Source of the DNA: an uncultured Lachnospiraceae bacterium
GTDB taxonomy: Bacteria; Bacillota; Clostridia; Lachnospirales; Lachnospiraceae
DNA: 64,000 nt
Assembly (NCBI GenBank): GCA_946616835.1
Contig: CAMOJK010000004.1
Coordinates: 1-64,000, forward strand
Direction: 5' to 3'
Numbering within the stretch: position 1 is the stretch's first letter; each line of letters begins with the position of its first letter. Of this stretch, positions 30,784 through 39,942 are shown piece after piece. The notes below the pieces were generated by a model. It made no database searches. It was not told the origin of the DNA and was given only the letters and a program-made list of their open reading frames with translations. Position numbers and translations under genes: made by a program.

Positions 30784-32283
30784 CTACCTGTATTCTAAAG
30801 AGACTTTTCCTATCCCAACCTCATCTTCAACAGAAAGCATCACCCTTTCCTCTCCCAGCAGCTGAACCCCGTTTACAAAGGTCCCATTGGTCGAATTATA
30901 ATCCTGCAGATATACATGACCGTTTTCTTCAAACATCCCTGCATGCAGACGGCTTACGGACCTGTCGTTCAATATCAGATCTGCAGTTCCCTGCAGCTTG
31001 CCTATAGTAAAAGGGAAATGATCTATCTCATATTCTTTGCCATGCTTCCTATCCACAAGAACATTCCTTACTCCATCATTATCAGGCTCCACAAAGACAG
31101 TTTTTCCGGAGTCCCTGTCCGGCTCCGGCAGTGTCTTTTCCTGCATATCAGAAAAGAATTTATCAAAATCCACAGTATCTTTTATATCCGAACCGTAAAA
31201 GGCATTATATTCATTTACAGGAAGATGAGCATCAAATTTCTCTTCCCTGTTAATCTTTTGTTTTTTTATTTCAGCCTCATCCAAAGATGCAGAAGTAACA
31301 TTTTTCTTATTGCGTACCTGCGAGATGACTCCTTTCACTATTATTGTAATAGCCACTATCAGGATGGCTGCAGCTGCAAGCTTTACCTTCCCTGAATCGC
31401 CCACTCCCGGTATAATCCCGGCCAGAGCTGCCAGAGCTCCGGTTGCGAGTACTGCCGGGATCCAGAGTGGAAGTCCGCTTTTTTCCTCACCTCCTGTCAA
31501 AACATTTTCCGGTTCTTTATCTTTAGGTTTATTCGCCGGCTGATGAGTCGCCTTAAAAAATTCATCCTGTGGCTGAATCTCTGTTTTTTTTCTTTGTTTA
31601 TACCCGCTTATGCCGATGGGGTCTGCCTGCGATTCAATAATGCCTGACGGAATCCGCTCGGTATTCATAACCGTTGCCTGATAGTTTTCTGCTCCCATGT
31701 TCTCCCTTTTACATTCATCCAATACTCTTTCTATATCAGATACTACATAATTTTCCTTTCTCACCGTCTGATAAAAACGGTAGGCCATAAGCGCTGCCTG
31801 TGCATCTGTGCGACTTATCCTCTCAAGGAAGAACTCAGCTACATCTATCAGACTTCCGGCATCTGTATCATCCTCCGGCGAAAACATAAGTTTTATACTG
31901 CCATCATCAAGACTCATAAAAATACACGCAGGGTCCATGATAAGCCTTGAAAAATCAATCATATAGTCTTCAGTTTCACGGCAGGCCCTGAGTATTCCCC
32001 TTATTGACATTTCCAAGGTAACGCTGTCCAGTTCCTTATGCTCATATATTCTCCCAATGGGCTGCATGGAACTGATCTCATAATATATATATTCCCTGCC
32101 CTCAGAAATCCTTTCTTCCATAGGCAAAAGTCCACTTATATCATTCTGTATCACCATTGAATACTGATAATCATTCTCCACTTTTTCCGGCCTTTTTATC
32201 ACCAGATAATTATGATTTAAACTTCTTTTATATTCCGCACCGTAATTTTCCAGATAACCAGTTTTTTTCATTTTTTCCTCCAA
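30784..32283 (-). CDS. FHA domain protein with N-terminal DUF6382-like region
   Basis: C-terminal FHA: FTIGKLQGTADLILNDRSVSRLHAGMFEENGHVYLQDYNSTNGTFVNGVQL; central TM pair. Confidence 0.9.
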   Translation of the reverse strand: MEEKMKKTGYLENYGAEYKRSLNHNYLVIKRPEKVENDYQYSMVIQNDISGLLPMEERISEGREYIYYEISSMQPIGRIYEHKELDSVTLEMSIRGILRACRETEDYMIDFSRLIMDPACIFMSLDDGSIKLMFSPEDDTDAGSLIDVAEFFLERISRTDAQAALMAYRFYQTVRKENYVVSDIERVLDECKRENMGAENYQATVMNTERIPSGIIESQADPIGISGYKQRKKTEIQPQDEFFKATHQPANKPKDKEPENVLTGGEEKSGLPLWIPAVLATGALAALAGIIPGVGDSGKVKLAAAAILIVAITIIVKGVISQVRNKKNVTSASLDEAEIKKQKINREEKFDAHLPVNEYNAFYGSDIKDTVDFDKFFSDMQEKTLPEPDRDSGKTVFVEPDNDGVRNVLVDRKHGKEYEIDHFPFTIGKLQGTADLILNDRSVSRLHAGMFEENGHVYLQDYNSTNGTFVNGVQLLGEERVMLSVEDEVGIGKVSLEYR

Positions 32284-32300
32284 TGCGCATCTTTAGTCTT

Positions 32301-32774
32301 CTATTGAATTGTTTCTGACGATTCCGAACAGTTTTCTTCCATATACCTGCCTACCCTGTTAAAAGTTCTTATGAGTCTGGAGCACCTGATACGCTTTACC
32401 TCCTTCTGCTGAGCGAGGTCCCATACCTCAGATTTGAAAATGTCCATACCCGGTACCGGCGGAGACTCCATCGAAGCTTTTACCTCTGTTTTGATGGTTC
32501 CGTATGAAACAGAAACATTTATCACCGGATCATCAACCAGAACCAGCCTGTCCTCAAGCAGCTCCTCTGTCTTATTCTTTACGCATTCTGCGATTTCTTC
32601 ATTATCCTTTTCCGGAGCAGCAGCTCCAAGAGTTAGACCTATCGAAACCGCACTATTTATCGCATTCCTGTTATAAGAAAGCATGCCAATCCAAATAATC
32701 ATTATCGTCATAAATATAATGACAGGAATTATTACGCACGCCTCTATGGTCATCATTCCTTTATTATTTCTCAT
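32301..32774 (-). CDS. TadE-like pseudopilin
   Basis: MRNNKGMMTIEACVIIPVIIFMTIMIIWIGMLSYNR. Confidence 0.78.
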   Translation of the reverse strand: MRNNKGMMTIEACVIIPVIIFMTIMIIWIGMLSYNRNAINSAVSIGLTLGAAAPEKDNEEIAECVKNKTEELLEDRLVLVDDPVINVSVSYGTIKTEVKASMESPPVPGMDIFKSEVWDLAQQKEVKRIRCSRLIRTFNRVGRYMEENCSESSETIQ

Positions 32775-32799
32775 AAAATCCTTTCTTCAAGCCTAGTAC

Positions 32800-33258
32800 T
32801 TATATATTACGCAGGCTGTATAGAACATAGCCCAAAAACATAAACGGAACAAACGGTATATGGCTATTTCTGTCAGCTTTTCCAAAAGTGATCAGTATTA
32901 TGGAAATGATTGCTGCAAAGAATATGGCATACATCAGTATCTCTATACTTCCTATGTAACCAAATAAAAGACCTGTCAAAAAAGTCAGTACAGCATCGGC
33001 CATACCTATACAGCCATCACTGAATAAAGATGCAACCAGTACTGTACTGCCAATAACTGCACCAACACCGGCCTGCATATAGCTTATGCAACTTACACTT
33101 AACAGATAGCCAATCATCAGCAGAACCACGCTTATTACACATACTGTCGTTATAAAAGCTCTGGGAAGGCTCTTTTTCCTTATGTCCATAAAGCTGCCCA
33201 CACCCAGCACAATGCCCCACCACATATTTCTGATACATTCCATTGTCTCAACGCTCAT
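32800..33258 (-). CDS. Prepilin peptidase (A24-like)
   Basis: Polytopic protein with DIRKKSLP, GCIGMADAVLTFLTGLLFGY; in TadE cluster. Confidence 0.78.
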   Translation of the reverse strand: MSVETMECIRNMWWGIVLGVGSFMDIRKKSLPRAFITTVCVISVVLLMIGYLLSVSCISYMQAGVGAVIGSTVLVASLFSDGCIGMADAVLTFLTGLLFGYIGSIEILMYAIFFAAIISIILITFGKADRNSHIPFVPFMFLGYVLYSLRNI

Positions 33259-33275
33259 ATCTTAGTCTCCCTTTT

Positions 33276-34163
33276 CTAATCTCCATATTTCTGCGCGCAT
33301 CTTGAACAAACTCTCTTGTCACCAACCTGGGAAATGGGAATCTCGTAAATTGTCCTCTTAAGTCCACTGCAGCTTATATCTGTGTGATAACGGTCACCCT
33401 CATTCGTTATAAAATATATTCCCTCCGAACTACCTTTTCCACATCGCTCACAGGCTGAATAATGACCGCCGCCTCTGTTCACCCGGTTTGCTATCCCCTC
33501 TGCGTCCACTGGGGTAATGGACAGATCCAGGTGGGTACAACTCCTGCTTAAATGGTAGACCTCACTACCATCAGTAACATAAACTATTCTCTCTGTATCA
33601 TCATTATCTGCACCTGAACCGTTCACGCGATATCCCGTCCAGGCCCGGGTCCTTGCACGCGTCATTATCAATACATCAGGGATACCAAAAACATTTGCGA
33701 GAGGCGTCATGGCATATCCGGCCTTAAGATCCACCACTTCTTTGTCATCAACCATATTTGATACAAGAAGATTTATATTTCCCTCTAGTCCGCATTGCTT
33801 TCTGTAATCTTCCGGAAGAGAATCATCAAGGGCTGATGTGGTATATTCCCAGGACAAAACAGTCTCGGCAATACCATAATCCACGGACTGGTGTTCAGAA
33901 TCTCCACGGCCTCTTGTACCGTCTTCAGATACATAGTCCATATTTTCTGCATTTGCCAGCGCTGCATTGTCATACTTAAGCATTCCCTCAGCAGGAACAT
34001 ACAATGCCACTTCTTTCGAAGTCCTGCTCAGTACATGATCCACACTTTGCTCCAAGTGCAGTATCTGCATAATAAACAGCAGTGCCATACAGAAAAAGAG
34101 GTATAATGGTACAAGAAACACCGCCTCTATTGTCAGGCTTGCCTGGATTCTGTCTTTTTTCAT
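33276..34163 (-). CDS. TadE-like pseudopilin with two C-terminal Cys/His (zinc-like) repeats
   Basis: N-term KDRIQASLTIEAVFLVPLYLFF; C-term VYHLSRSCTHL..HYSACERCG and RYHTDISCSGLKR..VCSRCAQ. Confidence 0.78.
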   Translation of the reverse strand: MKKDRIQASLTIEAVFLVPLYLFFCMALLFIMQILHLEQSVDHVLSRTSKEVALYVPAEGMLKYDNAALANAENMDYVSEDGTRGRGDSEHQSVDYGIAETVLSWEYTTSALDDSLPEDYRKQCGLEGNINLLVSNMVDDKEVVDLKAGYAMTPLANVFGIPDVLIMTRARTRAWTGYRVNGSGADNDDTERIVYVTDGSEVYHLSRSCTHLDLSITPVDAEGIANRVNRGGGHYSACERCGKGSSEGIYFITNEGDRYHTDISCSGLKRTIYEIPISQVGDKRVCSRCAQKYGD

Positions 34164-34165
34164 AA

Positions 34166-35713
34166 CTACATAAACCTCATATTTCTTTCAACAAAAAATT
34201 CATATCCATATTCACTCTTAAATGTAAACTGGACTGTTGCTGCCGCTATGCAATCATCCAGCCTGAAATCATCATAGCCCGGAACCATACGGACATCCAT
34301 TTCTACGATGTCCATCATTCTTCCTACTCTGTTCTCCCTTGACACTGTATATAAGAGCAGTCTCAGATATCCTTCATATCCAAACTCCATATCATCCGTA
34401 TCATTAGGCACTGTCTCATCAGTCCCCTCAGCTACAGAGTCTTCGATCATATCCTCAGTAGCATTCAACGCCCCTTCCAGACTGAGTCTCCAGTCACCGG
34501 GGCTCATAATGACTGGCAGCTTGCCCCCAGTCATAAGAATCCTTATATCAGATGCACTTTCAGCATATATCCATGCCGCATCTATAAGTGCAAGATAGAC
34601 AGGCTCAAGCTCCGGAGACATAGTGGCCGCCGCAAGGGCTGCAGCTAATTCATTTGATTCAGCCTGCAGTTCTCCATCTTCGAAAAAGTAAATTGTATTG
34701 ACAGCTCCCCGTATCAGCAGTATACGATTCACTACTGTACCCAGATTAGCATCATCACTATCCTTACCCGCATAAATATATTCAACCTCATACTTAAGAT
34801 GGCTTCCATTTTTTTCATTCAGATAATTACCCGCTTTTTCCATGATATATTCATTGAAAAGCATCTCATACATTATCCCTTCCCTATCATCCCACTCCTC
34901 ATACATACCGTCTCCTGCCACAAGGTCTCTATGAGATGCATAAATATCGGTATTTACAGATTCTGTTGATATTTCCTGACCACATACAAGTGAAAGAATT
35001 CCTCCTCCGCGCAGATCATTTACCTGCTCGGCCGGATCTGCCTTTTCCGGCTCTGACCAGTCAGGATCATCCATTTTACCTCCATTGCCATCATCTACCT
35101 GAGGTGCCTCGAATTCATAGTCATCCAATTCCTGCTGTGCATCAGCTTCTTCACTTTCAATATCTCCGTCATAAAGGCCTGATGATTCCGATTTTTCAGC
35201 CATATCCTTTGCATCCTCAGCATATGCAATTCCATATTTTTCAAGCATGTAGGACAAGACCATATATCTAAATACCGCACCGTTATCATCTGTCGCTCTT
35301 GAAACTCTTGTAAACTCTAGCCCATCACATTCAAGCTTTAAAAAATCAGACCCTCCCATTAAAAAATTGTCTTTTCCGGGATCAATATTATATGAAAGAT
35401 AATCCAGCATATGCTCACGGGTATTATCGATAGACCCCATACCTGTATCATATGCAGTATCTATAAATAGCAGGTCATACTGATCTAACAGTGCCCTGTT
35501 GTATTCTGCAAGTGCGGAATCCATGGCCAGATCTGCAGCGCAGCTTATTTTTGTACGCATGGCGCTTATTCTTGCTCCTTCTATCATTGTAAGGATAATG
35601 GGTATCATGACAGCTATCATAAGCGCCAGATATACACTAAGTACGCCTGAGTTATTATTTATAATTTTTTTCTGTACTATATTCATTGATTTTCCGCCCT
35701 CCGGACACCGCAC
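34166..35713 (-). CDS. DUF5702-like TadE-cluster protein
   Basis: N-terminal single TM (GVLSVYLALMIAVMIPIILTMIEGARISAMR) and conserved cluster position. Confidence 0.7.
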   Translation of the reverse strand: MRCPEGGKSMNIVQKKIINNNSGVLSVYLALMIAVMIPIILTMIEGARISAMRTKISCAADLAMDSALAEYNRALLDQYDLLFIDTAYDTGMGSIDNTREHMLDYLSYNIDPGKDNFLMGGSDFLKLECDGLEFTRVSRATDDNGAVFRYMVLSYMLEKYGIAYAEDAKDMAEKSESSGLYDGDIESEEADAQQELDDYEFEAPQVDDGNGGKMDDPDWSEPEKADPAEQVNDLRGGGILSLVCGQEISTESVNTDIYASHRDLVAGDGMYEEWDDREGIMYEMLFNEYIMEKAGNYLNEKNGSHLKYEVEYIYAGKDSDDANLGTVVNRILLIRGAVNTIYFFEDGELQAESNELAAALAAATMSPELEPVYLALIDAAWIYAESASDIRILMTGGKLPVIMSPGDWRLSLEGALNATEDMIEDSVAEGTDETVPNDTDDMEFGYEGYLRLLLYTVSRENRVGRMMDIVEMDVRMVPGYDDFRLDDCIAAATVQFTFKSEYGYEFFVERNMRFM

Positions 35714-35970
35714 CTCAGAATTAAAAAACAGGATTAAAACATCAGAAACTGTTAGTTCTTTTAGTGATCTTATCGAAAAGTGTATTGATTATTTCTGTTA
35801 TATTATCTTTGAAAATAATTACTAACCCTACCAGAACAACGAAAATATTTACTACATTCTTTATATCCCTTTATTATCAATGGGTTTTACGATATATACA
35901 TTGTATATAACTGTTAAATTTTCCTTATTTTCATGAAGAATAAGTCATCTTCATCAATATATCCTGCATT

Positions 35971-36001
35971 AAAAAATCCCCTCAGTTTTCACCAAGGGGA
36001 T
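35971..36001 (-). terminator. Rho-independent terminator after the recombinase trio
   Basis: ATCCCCT...AGGGGAT with T run on the minus strand. Confidence 0.75.
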
Positions 36002-36020
36002 AAATCCAAAACATATTTTT

Positions 36021-36413
36021 TTATAACTTCGATATAAGCTTTATCATCTTTGCATCAGCAGCTTTCTTTAATCTTTCATTTTCTTTCCTTAACTCTTCAT
36101 TTTCCGCCTCAAGCCTTTCACATCTTTTCTTTAAACGCTCCAGATCTTTTTCCATGGATTTATTAATCACGACATTCTTTTCAGAGCTGTAGGATTTTCC
36201 CTGCTGCAAAGCCTTAGCCCTTTCAACAGCAGCCTTTATTTCCTGGTTGTTATAAAACAGGGACCTTGAACAGCCCGTCTTTTTCATGAGACTGCATATC
36301 TTAACTTCCTCATCATTTTCAACCATCTGGTTTATGATATCCATAACAGAATCAACGGTTTCCCTGCTTGACCGCTGTTTCGCCTCTATCATTTTTTTTG
36401 TATTCCTCTTCAT
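36021..36413 (-). CDS. TnpC-like (Tn554 family) coiled-coil accessory protein
   Basis: Short HTH N-terminus (KKTGCSRSLFYNNQEIKAAVE) plus coiled coil; immediately downstream of two tyrosine recombinases. Confidence 0.75.
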   Translation of the reverse strand: MKRNTKKMIEAKQRSSRETVDSVMDIINQMVENDEEVKICSLMKKTGCSRSLFYNNQEIKAAVERAKALQQGKSYSSEKNVVINKSMEKDLERLKKRCERLEAENEELRKENERLKKAADAKMIKLISKL

Positions 36414-36419
36414 AAAACT

Positions 36420-37910
36420 TTATTTCTCCCAGTCATCCATTATGCCAGCTAAAAGCCTGTCAATGCCTTCACGGTATGCCTTTGTTTCTTCTGCCATCAT
36501 TTTATCACCGATCTTCCTGTAATGTCTTAATGTTGATGTAGAAATTCCCATAAGCCTTGAAAGCATTACATCATCATAATGCATCTCAGTTAAGCTCTTC
36601 CCGTAAAAATGCCTGAACATATGGGTCCCAACTCCAAAAGGCTCGCCACTGTCATCCCTTAAGTCATTTTTCTTTATAAGCACCATGAGCTGGGTCTTAA
36701 GCATTGAATACTGCATAGGCTCATCAGGATTCTTATCCCTTACGAAAACAAATTCCCTCTTCCCGTATCTTTCATTAGTACAGCTGCATGCCTTGTCAAA
36801 GATCTTCTTTATCTCATCAGTTACAGGCTTTTCATAATACTTCCTGGACTTAATCTGATATATCCGTATCATAAATGTACCGTCTTCCTTTTCATATACT
36901 GCATCCTGCTTAAGGGAAAGGACCTCTGAAATCCTTGTCCCGAGCAGCTGATGAAGGAATAATACCCTTGCAAGCTGAACATCCAGCGTTATGATCGCAC
37001 TGTTAAGTCTTTTTACTTCTTCCTCTGAATAAACCTTATAAAGTACTGCCGGATCCCCCTTTATGTCATCATGAAGGAATAACCTTTCAAGCTCCGTATC
37101 ATCAAGTATCTTCCCCGCCGTTATAAAAACCGATTTAAGTGCTTCAAGCTCTGTCCTGAATGATTTTCTTACAGAGGCTGTATTAATATAGACAAAATAT
37201 TCCTCAAGGATATCACGGTCAACTTCAGTAAGCGAACCAACCTCCGGAAAAACAGATGATAAGAATCCCGAAAAATGTTTACAGGCACCCAGCTCCCTGC
37301 ATACCGTTCCTGCAGCCTTCTGTGACAGGTGCTTATATATGACTTTTTTTATCTCATGCCTTATCCCCGGCTGCTTTATGTCCTTAAACGATATGCTCGC
37401 AGTGGGATTCGTCGGATTATCCCTCACTTCAAAAGGAACCGTCTTCAGATACCATTTATCCGAAGAGAATGAAAAAACATCCTTACCGTTTTCATAGAAC
37501 TTGTATATTTTTCTGATATACTTCACAAGCTCAGAGTCGGTCACCTCTGTTCTATCGTACAGTGTCCGTTTTCTTGTCTGCGTCAGATTCTTTCCGTTCT
37601 TTAAAAGCCACTTCCTTGCGTCTTTTTCCATTTCATCAAGAGGAACATCTGTTATAGACTTAATATCCTTATGATACTCAGATAAAAATCCGCAGAGGAG
37701 ATTAAACGGATATATATCCGACCTGATGCTGCCAGGAGTCAGTCTTTTTCCCCTGTCACGGATAAAGCATTCCAGTGAATCTGCAATATCATCATTAGGA
37801 AGCTTTTCCAGGTTAAAGCAGCGGTTCGGCATATATGAACTGCTGTTCTTTTCCTTTTCAGAAGCATTTATATAACAGTCCAGATCCTTAAGATATATCT
37901 TTTTTCTCAC
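36420..37910 (-). CDS. Tyrosine recombinase (Tn554 TnpB-like or RIT-type)
   Basis: QLLGTRISEVLSL (R), HMFRHFYGKSL (HxxR), LMGISTSTLRHYRKI (Tyr). Confidence 0.85.
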   Translation of the reverse strand: MRKKIYLKDLDCYINASEKEKNSSSYMPNRCFNLEKLPNDDIADSLECFIRDRGKRLTPGSIRSDIYPFNLLCGFLSEYHKDIKSITDVPLDEMEKDARKWLLKNGKNLTQTRKRTLYDRTEVTDSELVKYIRKIYKFYENGKDVFSFSSDKWYLKTVPFEVRDNPTNPTASISFKDIKQPGIRHEIKKVIYKHLSQKAAGTVCRELGACKHFSGFLSSVFPEVGSLTEVDRDILEEYFVYINTASVRKSFRTELEALKSVFITAGKILDDTELERLFLHDDIKGDPAVLYKVYSEEEVKRLNSAIITLDVQLARVLFLHQLLGTRISEVLSLKQDAVYEKEDGTFMIRIYQIKSRKYYEKPVTDEIKKIFDKACSCTNERYGKREFVFVRDKNPDEPMQYSMLKTQLMVLIKKNDLRDDSGEPFGVGTHMFRHFYGKSLTEMHYDDVMLSRLMGISTSTLRHYRKIGDKMMAEETKAYREGIDRLLAGIMDDWEK

Positions 37911-39843
37911 GCCTGACTCCTTTCAGAGCAATCTCTCCCAGTTCGGGATGATCCTTAAAGTAAATGTCATTCGATTCCGAAATGATCTCTGTCATAAAAT
38001 CTATATACTGCATGGTCATGTCCGTCGAGATATGTCCCAGATAATCACGGATGGTTTCTATCGGGACTCCGGACTGCCATAAGAATGTAGCAACCGTATG
38101 CCTTGAATCATGGGACCTGAAGCTGTAATCGGTTATCCCTATATCCATAAGGCTTTTTTTAAAATTCTTGCAGAAGGTTTCCGCACAGAATGCCCCGCCT
38201 TTTCTGTTTCTGAAAACATATTCGTCTGCCCTGATATTATTCTCACGGATGTAACGGATCATTGTCTCATACAGAAGATTCGGTATCGGATCCTTCTTTT
38301 CACGCCTCATCTTATACTGATAGATCCGTATCCAGGCTCCGTCTGCATCCTTAACATATGCATCCCCCTTTATCGTACATACCTCATTAACCCTGAGTCC
38401 TATACACCAGAGATTAAGATACATAAGGCGGTACTCAAGCGGCATGAATTTAAGGTTTGCCAGTATCTCAAGCTGGGCATCCATCTGTACCGACCGGTCA
38501 TTATGATGCTTAAACACTTTCTTAAGATAGTATGAAAACTCAACCGGTTCCTTTGATACTATCTTTTTTGAAATAAGATAATTATAAAATCTTGCTACGG
38601 ATATTATCTTCCTGTTGAAATACTCCGGCTGTATCTCAGTATCATCAATGCATTTAAAATACTTTTTTAAGTCCGTTTTTAATGCTGTTATCACGGACAA
38701 TTCATTTTCATCCAGATAACGAAGAAAGCTGTTAATATCATGATACTGCATCCTGACGGTCTGCAGTGAACATTTACTGCTGATGCCTACAAGGTACTTC
38801 ATGTAAAGCTTAAAATACTGCCTGTTTTCTTCCTGTTCAACACATCCGAAATTAAAGCTTCCGATCTCACGAGCCGGATTCATCCTTCCATAACTGAAGC
38901 TTAATCCTTCCAAAAACCACTTATTCGCATCCCAGTTTACTGTACCGGCACTCGTAAACAGGAACTTTCTTGTGTTATCCACAATCTGCATATATATCTT
39001 TTCTTTCGTACCAACCCTGCCGGCAATACTTTTCCTGAAATCCTCCACCTGAATGTCTGATAACTGCTCTATATCCTCTATGCCGTTATCAGCACAGAAC
39101 ATATAAAACAGTTTAAGGGGGATTATAAACCTTTCCCTTCTGTCATGCCTGTCATGTTTAGTTTCCAGGATATGATTGAGCATCCTGAAAACCTGGTGTT
39201 TTAATTTTGAAGAAGCATCTATTGAAAAATCAAAAACAAGATCATTTTTATCCTGCACATAATAAAAGCTTTCAGCAGTCTCTATTGAAGGATGATATAA
39301 AAGAAACACTTCTTCCGGCTTATACTTAAGATTTGTACCGGAAAACGGGTTTCTTCTTATAGCATCCAGCTTAAGGCTGTCAAATGCTTTCATATACTCA
39401 GAATACTTGCTGTCTGCGACTGCATCTTTTAAATACCGGTCATAATCCTTCCTTATTGAATAGTCTATGTCATTAAAATCAGTAATACCCTTCATCAGGA
39501 TGAACCCTACGGTCTTATTCCGTACTGCAAGCCTTGGTATTATTGATTTAGCCCTTTCCATGACCGTTGTATTAGCCGAAATATAGTATCCAAAGCATGC
39601 CTGTTCCAGAAGACTCATATAATATTTTTTCTGTGTTCTGCTAAGTTTTTTCATTTTACAGACATATTTTCTGTACTCAGTAAGGTCATCTTCGTCAATA
39701 TCTTCAAGGGAACAGATTTCCTCACCGAAAAGATATGAAACCAGGAAATCAAGTGCTTTTCCCTGAACATTCGGATTCTTATCCAGCTGCTCATAGAGAA
39801 TATCTGTATTAAATTTTTCAATAACTGCTTTTCTTATACCCAT
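37888..39843 (-). CDS. Tyrosine recombinase (Tn554-like, 651 aa)
   Basis: WCIGLRVNEVCTI, SHDSRHTVATFLWQSGVPIETIRDYLGHISTDMTMQYID; overlaps 36420..37910. Confidence 0.9.
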   Translation of the reverse strand: MGIRKAVIEKFNTDILYEQLDKNPNVQGKALDFLVSYLFGEEICSLEDIDEDDLTEYRKYVCKMKKLSRTQKKYYMSLLEQACFGYYISANTTVMERAKSIIPRLAVRNKTVGFILMKGITDFNDIDYSIRKDYDRYLKDAVADSKYSEYMKAFDSLKLDAIRRNPFSGTNLKYKPEEVFLLYHPSIETAESFYYVQDKNDLVFDFSIDASSKLKHQVFRMLNHILETKHDRHDRRERFIIPLKLFYMFCADNGIEDIEQLSDIQVEDFRKSIAGRVGTKEKIYMQIVDNTRKFLFTSAGTVNWDANKWFLEGLSFSYGRMNPAREIGSFNFGCVEQEENRQYFKLYMKYLVGISSKCSLQTVRMQYHDINSFLRYLDENELSVITALKTDLKKYFKCIDDTEIQPEYFNRKIISVARFYNYLISKKIVSKEPVEFSYYLKKVFKHHNDRSVQMDAQLEILANLKFMPLEYRLMYLNLWCIGLRVNEVCTIKGDAYVKDADGAWIRIYQYKMRREKKDPIPNLLYETMIRYIRENNIRADEYVFRNRKGGAFCAETFCKNFKKSLMDIGITDYSFRSHDSRHTVATFLWQSGVPIETIRDYLGHISTDMTMQYIDFMTEIISESNDIYFKDHPELGEIALKGVRREKKDIS

Positions 39844-39942
39844 AATATATTTATCCCAAATACAACCCTAAAGAACCTTCTATTAAATATAAGGAACAAA
39901 TCATTGCAGATTATCGACATTATCTCCAGAAAAATCTTCCGT

